DNA of 64,000 bases, taken from positions 2,666,001 through 2,730,000 of the forward strand of contig NZ_CP033068.1 of NCBI RefSeq assembly GCF_003668995.1, written 5' to 3'. Of this stretch, positions 45,862-56,010 are shown piece after piece. The stretch comes from Flavobacterium sp. 140616W15. Lineage in GTDB: Bacteria > Bacteroidota > Bacteroidia > Flavobacteriales > Flavobacteriaceae. The notes beneath the pieces are model-generated. The model searched no databases and was not told where the DNA came from. It saw nothing but the letters and a program-made list of their open reading frames with translations. Position 1 is the stretch's first letter. Every line of letters begins with the position of its first letter. The position numbers were made by a program, and so were the translations under genes.

Positions 45862-47714
45862 GGATGACTTTCGCGTGGTGTAGCTCTAAATAATCGCTCA
45901 CTCACAGTACTTTCTCTTTCGGCATGTTTTACCTGTTCTAAAGTTGGATCAATACCTGCTGGCCCTTCTCGATCGGTTTCAACCCATAAGGTATCGGGTA
46001 AAAATTGCGATTGATTGTCAAGTTCTTGTTTAGTAATAATCCCCAACTGATGCCATTTAGCAACCATATTATTAATACGCGGTACATAGTTTGAAGTAAA
46101 ATCACGCATCCAATCTACACGATAAGAGAAATGTTTTAACTTCTGTCCATCATTTGTTGTTGTCGCTTTCAATCGGTTGTAACTATCCATTGATAATATT
46201 GTATTAGGAACTCGTACTGACCAAAATGAAGGTAATGGTAAATAAAGTGTTACATCATAACCCGACATACAACTGGCTTCATCTGTTTGCCATGGCACGC
46301 CTAACCAACGTGTAAGCGATCCAGGTCCTGTTCCATCTAATGGCCCATTTTCAGACAAAGCAATTTCTGAAGTAATAATACCTCCATAATCATCTCTAAC
46401 TTTTTCGTTTTTCGGTATAACTTTTAAGCGAAAAGGCTCGTCCCACATCATAAGATGTCTAAATGGCCATGTAATCTCAATTCCGGGATGAAAAGGACCT
46501 CCTAAACATTCTTCTAATGGAGCTTTTAATAAAGCATCAACCTGCTCGTTTACTGATAATTCATCAAAAGGAATAATTTCTTTTGGTTTTCCCGTTACAA
46601 AATTACCTTCGGACCACTGGCGAAGCATTTCATATTGGGTAGCTGTTACTGATAAGTCAACCGCTGGTAAATCTTCGTAGTCACCAAATAAATCTCCATA
46701 ATGAGGAGGTAATTTAGTTGGTTCATATTCATTTGATTGATGATCTCTAAACCATTCAAATACTCGTTTTCTTTCTGATTCAAATTGAGTCCCTGGATTT
46801 TCTAACTGACTGATGAATTCCGGATTATTAAAATCACTTGGAGAATCTGTACCAAACAAAACAAAGAAACCTTCATTAACCCATTGTGTAGTACTCATTC
46901 GGGATAATATAGGATAGATATCTTCATAAAATTTTACTGTCCCTTTGGGAGTTATCCAGCCTTCATTTAAATACAAATCCTGAACTACATCAAGCATACT
47001 TACCACAGGAAATAATCCCTGCCCAAAATTTGGCGGAGTACAAGCTACAACAGCGGGCTTAGCATCAAATGTTTGCCCACCAATAGTCACTTTGGCTCTT
47101 ACAACACCATCTGAAGTATCATCATGCCAGTCGTCGTTATTAGCAAAAGTTATGGCACGAATATTAAGTCGGGATTCACTTTTTCCATCACCACCAAAAA
47201 ATAACAAACGTCCTTTGTCATCAGTTTTTAACTCGCCCAAAGAAACTTCTTTATCAAAAAATTTCCCTGTATCCAACTGATATTCTTTACCAGATATATT
47301 TTTGCCACTAATTTTTCTTGGTCCTGGGTCAATAACAAGCTGTTCTCTATCTACACCTGTAATACCTCCGTTACGCTTTAGACTTGGGATACTATATTCT
47401 CCTAAATCCAAAGCATTATTAAACTGATACCATGCCGCTTTTCTATTGGCTACATGCACATCCCATTCAATATTTACATCTGTTGCCGTATCTGTATTAA
47501 TTTCATAAAGCGGATTATCATTTTCATCCAAAGCATAAATACGAAATAAAGGCACCTGTTTTTTAAATAAATTGTCGCCGTCTTTAAAACCGCCTTCAGC
47601 AACAGGAGCTACGCCCGGTAAATCAGAGGCCAGATAATATTCAGGAGAATTTCCAATTCTAGCTATTCCGATTGCTGGATAAATAGCTACTTTTTTTATA
47701 TTTTTAGTATCCAT
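45840..47714 (-). CDS. LodA/GoxA-family CTQ-dependent amino acid oxidase
   Basis: The 624-residue protein begins with the family signature IYPAIGIARIGNSPEYY and carries the C-terminal CTQ region with DEASCMSGYDVTLYLPLPSF and WSVRVPNTIL. LodA (lysine) and GoxA (glycine) oxidases release ammonia and hydrogen peroxide using a Cys-Trp-derived quinone. Which tryptophan pairs with the cysteine, and the substrate, cannot be read here. No signal peptide is obvious, as in other members. It sits 8 bp after the catalase-like gene and overlaps the LodB-like gene. Confidence 0.85.
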   Translation of the reverse strand: MDTKNIKKVAIYPAIGIARIGNSPEYYLASDLPGVAPVAEGGFKDGDNLFKKQVPLFRIYALDENDNPLYEINTDTATDVNIEWDVHVANRKAAWYQFNNALDLGEYSIPSLKRNGGITGVDREQLVIDPGPRKISGKNISGKEYQLDTGKFFDKEVSLGELKTDDKGRLLFFGGDGKSESRLNIRAITFANNDDWHDDTSDGVVRAKVTIGGQTFDAKPAVVACTPPNFGQGLFPVVSMLDVVQDLYLNEGWITPKGTVKFYEDIYPILSRMSTTQWVNEGFFVLFGTDSPSDFNNPEFISQLENPGTQFESERKRVFEWFRDHQSNEYEPTKLPPHYGDLFGDYEDLPAVDLSVTATQYEMLRQWSEGNFVTGKPKEIIPFDELSVNEQVDALLKAPLEECLGGPFHPGIEITWPFRHLMMWDEPFRLKVIPKNEKVRDDYGGIITSEIALSENGPLDGTGPGSLTRWLGVPWQTDEASCMSGYDVTLYLPLPSFWSVRVPNTILSMDSYNRLKATTTNDGQKLKHFSYRVDWMRDFTSNYVPRINNMVAKWHQLGIITKQELDNQSQFLPDTLWVETDREGPAGIDPTLEQVKHAERESTVSERLFRATPRESHPLKRHEL

Positions 47715-47722
47715 AATGCTAG

Positions 47723-48745
47723 TTATTGGTTGTTTAATTGTCTTGGTACAATTGGTTCTACAGCGGGAACACCATTTTTAAAACGTCTTAAATCGGCTCC
47801 AGCCTCATATACAATTTTACGGGCATCGCTAATAGTACCTTGTGGTTTGTGTGCTTCTAAAGTACGCCACGGATTAAAAGAAAGGTTCTCACCATATTCT
47901 GCTTGACCCTGATTTGTAATATCCTGTTTTCGAATAACCAATGTAGCAATATGAACAGGAACAGATTCTGTTTCATCCCAAGGAGTCATTGCTTTATCCA
48001 ATGGCATTTTTTCAGGATCTGTACGAAACTGAACCATAAATTTAAACTGTGCTTCACCCATATTTAGACGAGCTTGTAAATCGGCTTGCAAATAATCGGC
48101 TGAGTTTTGAGATGGTGGTGCGCTAAACGGTGGGCTTATTGGTTCTAATTTGTATTTTACAAAATGACTTTCTCCAAAAGAATATGGAAGTCCGCTCCAG
48201 TAAGGCGTCGTTAGACAGCTAGAAACAACTTTTCCCATTTCATCCAAAATACGTACGGTTTCAGGATGGTCTTTTAAATACAGATTATAATCATGATCGA
48301 CTACTCCTGCCTTAGTAAACTTGCACATTTCTGTAGCATTATCTACAAAAAACACATTCATATTTTGTAAAATAAAGTCAGCCGTAGTTGCATTTTCACT
48401 AGATTCTAATAACTTTTTACCTGATACTCCAAACAGCTTGATCCCTATTCCCACAGTAGTCCTCATATCTGGAGCATAAGGAACTGTATCGCTTGAAAAA
48501 CGTACCCAAGCTTCAAAATGGTCATGAGCAAAGATTCCTACTTTGTATTCTGGTGGTAATCCTGGCATCATTATAAAATCTGCCTTTGCAACACCATGAG
48601 GTTTAAGGAATACACCTCTGCGAACTGGGCATTGTCCGGCGATGATACGATTTCCCATGGTCGTATCAATAAACATTTTCTTGAGGGATAAAGCAGGATT
48701 GGTCTCGCAATCAATAGCCGCCTTTTTTGATAATTCGTTTTGCAT
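47723..48745 (-). CDS. Small catalase-family haem protein
   Basis: The 340-residue protein resembles the catalase core: the distal-histidine segment GVFLKPHGVAKADF, the strand FEAWVRFSSDT, and the proximal tyrosine pattern RxxxY in ARKIVYEAGADLRRF. It is shorter than typical catalases (about 480 or more). It is the first gene of the oxidase cassette, so removing peroxide made by the oxidase is the obvious inferred role; other haem peroxide chemistry is possible. Confidence 0.8.
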   Translation of the reverse strand: MQNELSKKAAIDCETNPALSLKKMFIDTTMGNRIIAGQCPVRRGVFLKPHGVAKADFIMMPGLPPEYKVGIFAHDHFEAWVRFSSDTVPYAPDMRTTVGIGIKLFGVSGKKLLESSENATTADFILQNMNVFFVDNATEMCKFTKAGVVDHDYNLYLKDHPETVRILDEMGKVVSSCLTTPYWSGLPYSFGESHFVKYKLEPISPPFSAPPSQNSADYLQADLQARLNMGEAQFKFMVQFRTDPEKMPLDKAMTPWDETESVPVHIATLVIRKQDITNQGQAEYGENLSFNPWRTLEAHKPQGTISDARKIVYEAGADLRRFKNGVPAVEPIVPRQLNNQ

Positions 48746-48865
48746 ATAGTTTAGGTTGTAGATTTGATTACTGCAATATAAAAAATACGAAAAAGATGGA
48801 CTTAGGTAGTAATACGTGATTTTAGGATAATAAACAGAAACCTAAAAATAACTATTCTTATATGT

Positions 48866-51580
48866 TTAAAAAACTGAAATTTTTCCTGTTTGTATTCCTC
48901 CTAAGCTTGTTATTATCTTATAGATGTAAATTCCTGAAGCAATATTGCTCAGATCGATACTATTGGTTTTAGAAAACAATGAAGAAGTAATAGTATTTTG
49001 CCCACTAATATTGTACAAATAGAAAATAGCATTTTCCTCATTTTTAACTTCAATATTTAATTCTTCATTTTTGCTTAATAACGTTGGATAAACAAGAAAT
49101 AAATCATCCTCTAAATAATTAGCATCTAAAATTTTAGAACTGAATACATTATTGTTTTCTAAAATTATATTTATTTTATATCTATTGCTGCCTTTTATTG
49201 GGACAGTATCTATAAAAGAAAATGTTTTAGAGTTGACATCATTTATTGTGCTAATAACACTTTCTGAAGTATTAATTATTTTGACTAATTCTAACCTTTT
49301 GATATTGTATAAACTAAAAAGACTGGCACTAACTTTTACTTTGTTCTCTTCATAAACTTCTGCCAAAGCCAACTCGAAATAACAATTTGAGTTTTGAGCA
49401 TATTGTAATGTAGACTCACTTTTTACTCCTTCGCTATTATCAAATACAGGCGTAACGGTGTGAATTTTTCCATCGGTATAGATATAATTAGCATTTGTTG
49501 TTTGTTCTTTAAATTCGAAATGATCTCCTGTCAATTGATAAATATTAAATAAAATAACATCAGTGGGTGTGTCCCAATTAATTTCTGTTGTGCCATCACA
49601 AACTAAACTAGTCCTTATATTTAAATCATAAGAAATCGTAAAGCTATCAGAGATATAATCAGTAGTACCAATAGTCATCTTTAATTTTGCTTTTGCGAAT
49701 TTTTGCTCTGTAGGAATATAAGTAAATTGCTCGCTATCTAGATTTATACCACTTGCAATAATTTCCCAAGTCTGTCCATTATTGTAACTAATTGACAATT
49801 GTCCCGAGGTTCCCGAAAATGAAGAATCCCATTTAAAAGGAGAAATAGTTTTACCATCAAAGGGGAAATTATCATTACCAACAGGATAATTCCATTCAAA
49901 TTGACGCTCTAATTCATATTCGTAGGCAATGCTATAATCCTGAGATGCATTTGAAATATATGCACCAATAACAGTAATATTGTAAGATCCTGGGGTGGGA
50001 TTTTCAATAGTCACTTGTTCGATATTATTAAGTTTATCTTTTCCTCTTTTAGCCTGTTCTTGCGGAGTATCAGGGTTAAGAATCCATGGTAAAAAAGTAG
50101 TGTTGTTATTCGAAATAACTTCTATATCTAAATCGTTTATCAAACTAATATTACTGTTGATTGCGGCAGGCAAATCATTCCACACTAATGTAATTTTCAA
50201 GTTTTTTGCATTTGATGGAAGCGTAATTTCATGTGATTTTATCTGTCCTGATATCAAATTACCAGATATGATTCTATTTTCACTGATCGTTTTTAGACAT
50301 TTATTAGCATTTACATTACCGTAGCCATAGCTGAAATCTGGGCCGATATTGCCTAAATCTTTTGCGCTATTAATTAAGATTGCTTTTGTGAGAGCATTAC
50401 TTAAAGAGGTATTATTTATAGTTTTATAATGTTGTTTCATAAGGGTAATAATTCCTGTAACTAACGCAGTAGAATTGGAAGTACCTTGTGTGCTAAAAGC
50501 CACCAGCTCCGGTTTTATTCGCCCATCATAGGCTGGTCCTTTTGAAGAAAACGGCATAACTACTTCGTTATGATCAATACAGCCCAACAGAATACTATTT
50601 TTAGATTGCTTAAAATTACCTGTAATAGATTTATAACCTTCAAGTCCACTATTACCAGAAGAAAAACAATGAGTCAAATCAGTATTTAAAAATAATTGTG
50701 AATCATAAGCATTTGCTAGCGAACCATAAAAATTCTCAATTACTGTTCCGTAGGAATGATTTTGAGTAGTTGCTCCTTGTAAAGTCGCTACTTCATCAGG
50801 ATAGATATTCAAAAAGTCAGAAGATTGTATTTTAGTCTTTTGAGCGACTCCTTTTCCTAAGACAGAACTATTTCCTAATCCAGAGATTATAGTCGCCATA
50901 GCAGTTGCATGACTTGATACAGTAGCCGATTGCGCTGCCGATGGAATGTGCTTACTCAGTAAATCGATATCATTTAGATCAAAAAAATCATCTTTGATTG
51001 ATACAATTTGGTTTTCTCCTGTTAAAAGAGAAAAATTAGCATGAGCTTTATTTATGTAATTGATACTAAAATTTTGATCTATTATCTTAGATTCTCCTTT
51101 TGGTTGTAACGATTCTTGTGAAATAGAAGACACACTGCTTAAACCTATAATCTCATCAATAATTTTTTTAGAATCACATTTTACAATTACAAGATTCTTA
51201 CCTAATATTTTGATATCAGAAATATGCATCGATTCCAAGTCAGTAATTAACGATTCAACACTATCTGTAGCTATAATATATTCTTTGCCTTCTTTATGAT
51301 TTGAAAAATTTGATGGTAGTTTCCATAAATCATTTACAGGCAGTATTTTTACTAAAAGTTTATTAGATCTTAAACTACCATTTTCAACAATACAAAAAGT
51401 ATCATCTAGTTTTTTTACAACCTTGTATTTATTCTGATGCGCATTTTCTAAAGATGTAAAATGGTATTTCTCAAATTTATTTTCTCTTTCACGCTCTATA
51501 TATTGTTTCCATTTATCAGGACTTTGAGAAAGACTGATTGTTGTTATCATAAAAAAAAGGAAAGTAATTTGTGTCTTCAT
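48866..51580 (-). CDS. Secreted S8 subtilase with T9SS sorting domain
   Basis: The 904-residue protein has a signal peptide (LFFMITTISLSQS), an N-terminal prodomain-like part and a subtilisin domain. The catalytic Asp lies near SIKDDFFDLND, the His in SSHATAMATIISG and the Ser in GTSNSTALVTGI. A beta-sandwich region follows, and the C-terminal tail DLSNIASGIYIYKIITSLGG is typical of type IX secretion cargo. It is expected on the cell surface or in the medium. Confidence 0.85.
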   Translation of the reverse strand: MKTQITFLFFMITTISLSQSPDKWKQYIERERENKFEKYHFTSLENAHQNKYKVVKKLDDTFCIVENGSLRSNKLLVKILPVNDLWKLPSNFSNHKEGKEYIIATDSVESLITDLESMHISDIKILGKNLVIVKCDSKKIIDEIIGLSSVSSISQESLQPKGESKIIDQNFSINYINKAHANFSLLTGENQIVSIKDDFFDLNDIDLLSKHIPSAAQSATVSSHATAMATIISGLGNSSVLGKGVAQKTKIQSSDFLNIYPDEVATLQGATTQNHSYGTVIENFYGSLANAYDSQLFLNTDLTHCFSSGNSGLEGYKSITGNFKQSKNSILLGCIDHNEVVMPFSSKGPAYDGRIKPELVAFSTQGTSNSTALVTGIITLMKQHYKTINNTSLSNALTKAILINSAKDLGNIGPDFSYGYGNVNANKCLKTISENRIISGNLISGQIKSHEITLPSNAKNLKITLVWNDLPAAINSNISLINDLDIEVISNNNTTFLPWILNPDTPQEQAKRGKDKLNNIEQVTIENPTPGSYNITVIGAYISNASQDYSIAYEYELERQFEWNYPVGNDNFPFDGKTISPFKWDSSFSGTSGQLSISYNNGQTWEIIASGINLDSEQFTYIPTEQKFAKAKLKMTIGTTDYISDSFTISYDLNIRTSLVCDGTTEINWDTPTDVILFNIYQLTGDHFEFKEQTTNANYIYTDGKIHTVTPVFDNSEGVKSESTLQYAQNSNCYFELALAEVYEENKVKVSASLFSLYNIKRLELVKIINTSESVISTINDVNSKTFSFIDTVPIKGSNRYKINIILENNNVFSSKILDANYLEDDLFLVYPTLLSKNEELNIEVKNEENAIFYLYNISGQNTITSSLFSKTNSIDLSNIASGIYIYKIITSLGGIQTGKISVF

Positions 51581-52163
51581 TAACTGTAGTTATTAATTAG
51601 AATTTTAACCATTTTTATTAATATGAAACAAAAAAATAACTATCCTGACTATTTTATGGCTCTTAAATTAGGTAAACAAAAAGACTCAATTTATTTATAA
51701 TGATTTATATCACAAATATTTATACCTACTAATCAAACCAAAGTTATTAAATTATTTGTAAAAATTTTATTAGTTTTTATTTCATTCCAAAACTTCAAAA
51801 TCTGTAAGAGTCATATTTATCTTTAAACCCTTGTTCCAATTTTAAAGCTACAAAATACTATAGAAGCTTTTTCTTGATATTTATAAAATAAATATGAATT
51901 TTTCTACTGTAAGTGATTCCGTTTTACATAACTCACTGATTAATAATTAATTATTGATTTTGCTGGGCTCACAATGATTATCAGATAAATATTATAAAAA
52001 AGGTGTATAAAATAATTTAACAAAAATTGTTAATTTTGTTAAATCATATTTTTTGTAAGTATTTTTTTGATTAAAATTATATAAATTTGATAGTAATATA
52101 GTACTAATGTTTTGTAAAGCCCCTATAAATCAAACTATTAAACTAACCCCAAAAAACTATTAA
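51581..52163. other. Divergent promoter region of two secreted proteases
   Basis: This is 583 bp of AT-rich sequence between the subtilase and the M57 protease. A TAAATTTG box at 52082-52089 fits the -7 consensus but has no TTG at the right distance. Nothing else is recognised. Confidence 0.45.
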
Positions 52164-52991
52164 ATGAAAACAATTAAATCAATTTTAGCCTTATCGTTTA
52201 TGGCATTAACGCTATTATCTTGTAACAAAGACGATGACTCAAATCAATCAAAGCAAGAAGCTCTCAAAGTAACACCGGATGTGTTAAATAAACTTAGAGA
52301 ACTTTCACTGAATAGTACAGATGTTCAAGTGATCAAAAACACAAAACTAGATGGTTCTACAGAAGATGCATTCTTGATTGAAGGATGTATTATCATGACA
52401 CCAGATCAATTAAACAAAATGAATCTCCAAGGAGGAATCACAACAGAACAATACCGCACTACCAATTTAGTATCTCCACAAACTATTACTGTTGTTGGAT
52501 TATCAGGAACTGGTACATCAGCTCTATCTACAAATATGCGTGCAGGATTGCAAGCGGCAGTAAATAGATACAATAGCTTAGGATTATCTATTAACTTTAC
52601 TCTAACCTTTAGTTCAAGTACCGCAGGTGCAGACATTGTTGTAAAAAGACAAATTGGATCTGCTGGTGGTGTAGCTGGTTTTCCTTCTGGAGGAGCACCT
52701 TATAGCTCAGTTACATTATATTCTGGATTAGATACTTACTCAGTAGGTGTAAATGCACACGTAGCGGCACACGAAATTGGTCATTGCATTGGTTTACGCC
52801 ATACTGATTGGTTTAGCCGTCAAAGTTGTGGACAAAATTCAAACGAAGGAACTGCTGGTGTTGGAGCAATTCATATCCCAGGAACACCTACAGGATATGA
52901 TGCAACTTCATACATGAGAGCTTGTTTCAGTTCAAGTGAAACTGGAGCCTTCAATTCTAACGATGTTACTGCTCTAAATTATTTATATTAA
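52164..52991 (+). CDS. M57-type HEIGH metalloprotease lipoprotein
   Basis: The 275-residue protein has a lipobox signal (ALTLLSCNKDD), a propeptide of about 90 residues and a metzincin-like domain with the zinc motif AAHEIGHCIGLRHTDW and the later GYDATSYMRACFSS turn. This pattern matches the M57 / dual-action HEIGH metallopeptidases. It is probably displayed at the outer membrane. The insertion sequence begins 31 bp after its stop. Confidence 0.85.
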   Translation: MKTIKSILALSFMALTLLSCNKDDDSNQSKQEALKVTPDVLNKLRELSLNSTDVQVIKNTKLDGSTEDAFLIEGCIIMTPDQLNKMNLQGGITTEQYRTTNLVSPQTITVVGLSGTGTSALSTNMRAGLQAAVNRYNSLGLSINFTLTFSSSTAGADIVVKRQIGSAGGVAGFPSGGAPYSSVTLYSGLDTYSVGVNAHVAAHEIGHCIGLRHTDWFSRQSCGQNSNEGTAGVGAIHIPGTPTGYDATSYMRACFSSSETGAFNSNDVTALNYLY

Positions 52992-53022
52992 AAGTTGAAT
53001 TAAAGGAATCTTTACAAAATAT

Positions 53023-53064
53023 AAGAGGCTACTTCATTTTAGACTGCCCCCAAAAAGTTAGACA
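53023..53064 (+). repeat. IS left inverted repeat
   Basis: Starts AAGAGGCTACTTCATTTTAG and ends AAAAGTTAGACA. It is the partner of 54456-54499. Confidence 0.8.
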
Positions 53065-53077
53065 CTATTTGGGGGCA
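53045..53077 (+). promoter_or_regulatory. Hairpin immediately before the transposase start
   Basis: TGCCCCCAAA (53045-53054) pairs perfectly with TTTGGGGGCA (53068-53077), followed by five T residues and then the ATG at 53083. It could stop transcripts entering from outside or hide the purine-rich ribosome site, as known for other insertion sequences. Confidence 0.6.
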
Positions 53078-53082
53078 TTTTT

Positions 53083-53613
53083 ATGGAAAGAAAAGTCAAG
53101 TATGATTACGCATTCAAACTTGAATGTGTAAGGTTAGTTATCGAGAAAGGATACTCCAGTGAAGCGGTATCTAATGAAAAGAGTATTAGTGAGTCAAATA
53201 TTCGTAGATGGGTTAGCTTTTACAGAGCATATGGAACAATCGGATTGTTACCACGGAAGAATCGTGTCTATTCCATTGATTTTAAACAAAAAGTATTACT
53301 ATCAATAGATAAGGATTTATTATCACTAAGGGAAGCTCGTTTAAAATTTAACATTCCTTCAGACTCAATTATTATCAGATGGAAAAGAGATTTTGCTAAC
53401 TTTGGTTTAGAGGGATTATCATCTAAACCTAAAGGAAGACCCAGATCTATGAATTTTAAGAGAAAACAGAGAAAAACAGACAAACCCTTAACTAGGGAAG
53501 AAGAACTTTTAAAGGAACTGGAGTATTTACGAGCTGAGAACGAAATTTTAAAAAAGTTCAACGCCTTAGTTCAAGCCGAACAAGCCAATCAAAACAAAAG
53601 GCTCAAACCATAA
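53083..53613 (+). CDS. IS3-family transposase OrfA
   Basis: The 176-residue protein has two helix-turn-helix units (AVSNEKSISESNIRRWVSFY and the SLREARLKFNIPSDSIIIRW region) and a C-terminal leucine-zipper-like stretch (LKELEYLRAENEILKKFNAL). Its stop and the OrfB start overlap as TAATG, so OrfB is probably made by re-initiation rather than the -1 frameshift typical of many IS3 elements. Confidence 0.88.
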   Translation: MERKVKYDYAFKLECVRLVIEKGYSSEAVSNEKSISESNIRRWVSFYRAYGTIGLLPRKNRVYSIDFKQKVLLSIDKDLLSLREARLKFNIPSDSIIIRWKRDFANFGLEGLSSKPKGRPRSMNFKRKQRKTDKPLTREEELLKELEYLRAENEILKKFNALVQAEQANQNKRLKP

Positions 53614-54446
53614 TGGAACTAAGGCATAAATATGATTTAGACCTCTTGTTAAATTGTACGAACATGGTTAGAAGTACTTATTATTACTATGAAAAAAGAA
53701 GTCAAGTAATTGATAAATACAAAGATGTTAAAGATTTGATTAAACAGATTTACAATCATCATAAGGGTAGATTAGGTTACAGGCGTATTACTTTATTAAT
53801 CAAGCAAAAAGGAATTTTAATTAATCACAAGACAGTGTTGCGATTGATGAAAATTTTAGGATTAAAAAGTTTAATCAGAATCAAGAAGTACAGATCATAT
53901 AAAGGAGAACAAGGAAAGATAGCTCCTAATATATTGCAGCGCAATTTTAAGGCTGATAAACCCAATCAAAAATGGGCTACCGATGTAACTGAGTTTAATA
54001 TCTCAGGTAATAAATTGTACTTATCACCTATAATTGATCTTTTCAATGGGGAAATAATAAGTTATGATTTATCTGAAAGACCAAATTTTAATCAAATCAC
54101 CAATATGCTTAAAAAGTCTTTTCGAAGAATATCAAATGATACTAATTTAATATTACACTCCGATCAAGGCTGGCAGTATCAAATGAAGCGATATCATCAG
54201 CTTTTGAAGGAGAAAGGATTAGTGCAGAGTATGTCAAGAAAAGGAAACTGCTTAGACAATGCAGTTATAGAAAATTTCTTTGGCATATTAAAATCAGAAC
54301 TATTTTATATTATGAAATTTAAAGACATAAATCATCTAAAAAAGGAAATTATAGAATATATAAAATATTACAATAATGAAAGAATCAAACTGAATTTAAA
54401 AGGAATGAGCCCGATACAATATCGAGCTCATCATTATCAAAATTAA
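53613..54446 (+). CDS. IS3-family transposase OrfB (DDE integrase)
   Basis: The 277-residue protein has an HTH_21-type N-terminal part (IYNHHKGRLGYRRITLLI) and the rve integrase core with the DDE triad: Asp in KWATDVTEFN, Asp in LHSDQGWQYQ and Glu in NAVIENFFGILKSELF. It appears intact, so the element may be active. Confidence 0.9.
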   Translation: MELRHKYDLDLLLNCTNMVRSTYYYYEKRSQVIDKYKDVKDLIKQIYNHHKGRLGYRRITLLIKQKGILINHKTVLRLMKILGLKSLIRIKKYRSYKGEQGKIAPNILQRNFKADKPNQKWATDVTEFNISGNKLYLSPIIDLFNGEIISYDLSERPNFNQITNMLKKSFRRISNDTNLILHSDQGWQYQMKRYHQLLKEKGLVQSMSRKGNCLDNAVIENFFGILKSELFYIMKFKDINHLKKEIIEYIKYYNNERIKLNLKGMSPIQYRAHHYQN

Positions 54447-54455
54447 TTATAAATT

Positions 54456-54499
54456 TGTCTAAACTTTTGGGTGCAGTCTATTTTATGAAGTAGCCTCTT
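54456..54499 (+). repeat. IS right inverted repeat
   Basis: Reverse complement of the left end with a few mismatches and a 2-base insertion: begins TGTCTAAACTTTTGGG and ends GAAGTAGCCTCTT. Confidence 0.8.
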
Positions 54500-54783
54500 T
54501 TTATCAATAGACAGGAGATTTTAGCGAACACAATAATAAGTTTTCTGGTATCTGGGACAGTCCATTGATAAAAAATGGAATCACTTTATGAATATAATTT
54601 TACTAAGAATAAGCTAATAAAATAATCATTCAATATTAAAAAACAAAACACAAAACACTGATTTAAAACACATTAATCATTTTTTTTTCAATACATTTTT
54701 TTTATCTTAGTAAATTAAAAATCCTTCTTAAAATAAAGATAGTATTTAACTGCAAAATATTTACATAATTTAAAAGCCACATT

Positions 54784-55978
54784 ATGAAAATAAAAAACTC
54801 CCTCTTTACACTTTTACTTTTACTTCTATTTCATTTTTCTTTAAATTGTTTTGGTCAAGATATTGTTAAGCTTGACAAGAAAAAAATATCAGTAGCTAAT
54901 TTAGATACAAAAATTGAATCTCTAATAAAATCGGCTCATGTAGAGGGATTAGCTATAGCAATTTTCAACAAAAATAAAGTCGTTTACAAAAAGATATTTG
55001 GTTATAAAAATGCCCTTACTAAGGAGCTCATAAAAAATGAAACCAATATCTACGGGGCTTCTTTAAGCAAGCTGTGTTTGCTACTATGGTAATGATACTT
55101 GTTCAGAATGGTATTCTGGATTTAGATAAACCTTTGCAAGATTATTTACCTAAACCAATTTACGAATATAAACCAACCAAAAAATGGCATGACAACTACC
55201 AAGACCTCAAACGAGATACACTTTATCAAAAAATAACAGCTAGAATGTGTCTAGATCATACATCAGGATTCCCAAACTGGAGATGGTACGAGTCTGACGA
55301 AAAATTGAGAGTTAATTTCACTCCTGGTTCTCGATACAGCTATTCTGGAGAAGGATTAGTATATCTACAAGTTGTACTAGAATATTACCTGAATAAACCT
55401 TTAGAAGAAATGATGCAAGAAAATATTTTTAATCCTTTAAAAATGAAAAATTCATCTTATAAATGGAAACCAAAGTTTGAAAAAGATTATTGTGTTGGTC
55501 ATAATTCAAAAGGAGAATTATACGAAAAAGATAAAGATAATGATGCAAGATCTGCCAGTACCTTAGAAACTACACTAAATGATTACACTCTTTTTACCAA
55601 AGCCTTACTTACTAACCAATTGCTTAATCCTATTACAACAAAAGAAATGTTTACTCAACAAATTAAAATTAAATCTATTAAACAGTTTGGGCCATTAAGC
55701 ACAAAAGAATCCAATGCTAATGATGGAATTAATCTTGGTTACGGACTTGGCTGGGGAGTATTACAATCGCCTTACGGACCAGGAGTTTTTAAGGAAGGAT
55801 ATGGAAGCGGTTTTCAACATTACTCAATCATTTATCCTCAAGCTGGCATAGGAATCATAATTTTAAGTAATAGCGACAACGCAGGGGGATTTTTAAAGAA
55901 TTACTAGAAACTTCAATTGGAGATATTTATACTCCTTGGCAATGGGAAAATTATATTCCATACAATCAAAAACAATAA
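54784..55978 (+). pseudogene. Exported serine hydrolase (beta-lactamase-like), two frameshifts
   Basis: The protein starts with a signal peptide (SLFTLLLLLLFHFSLNCF). The SxxK motif lies in GASLSK, the tyrosine motif in YSYSGEGLVY, and GYGSGFQHYS stands for the third motif. The frame breaks twice: restoring one G after AGCAAG at about 55068 gives SLSKAVFATMVMILVQNG, and restoring one G in the G run at about 55883 gives GGIFKELLETSIGDIY and an end at 55978, for about 398 residues. Both breaks are single-base losses. Confidence 0.72.
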
Positions 55979-56010
55979 AGCCTGAACAGTATAAAACTTT
56001 TTTTGGATTC

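Larger units (their letters stand above)
53023..54499 (+). mobile_element. IS3-family (IS150-like) insertion sequence
   Basis: A complete element of about 1.48 kb with two transposase frames and imperfect terminal inverted repeats of about 42-44 bp that share AAGAGGCTACTTCAT at the ends and TAGACTGC further in. No obvious 3-4 bp target duplication is visible (TAT on the left, TTT on the right). It lies between the M57 gene and a serine hydrolase. Confidence 0.88.

Noticed and set aside
53580..53640. -1 translational frameshift joining OrfA and OrfB
   Set aside because: No slippery A-run with downstream structure at the junction; the TAATG overlap favours re-initiation.
54784..55907. Two independent proteins instead of one serine hydrolase
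   Set aside because: The active-site serine motif and the tyrosine motif fall in different frames of what is clearly one domain.
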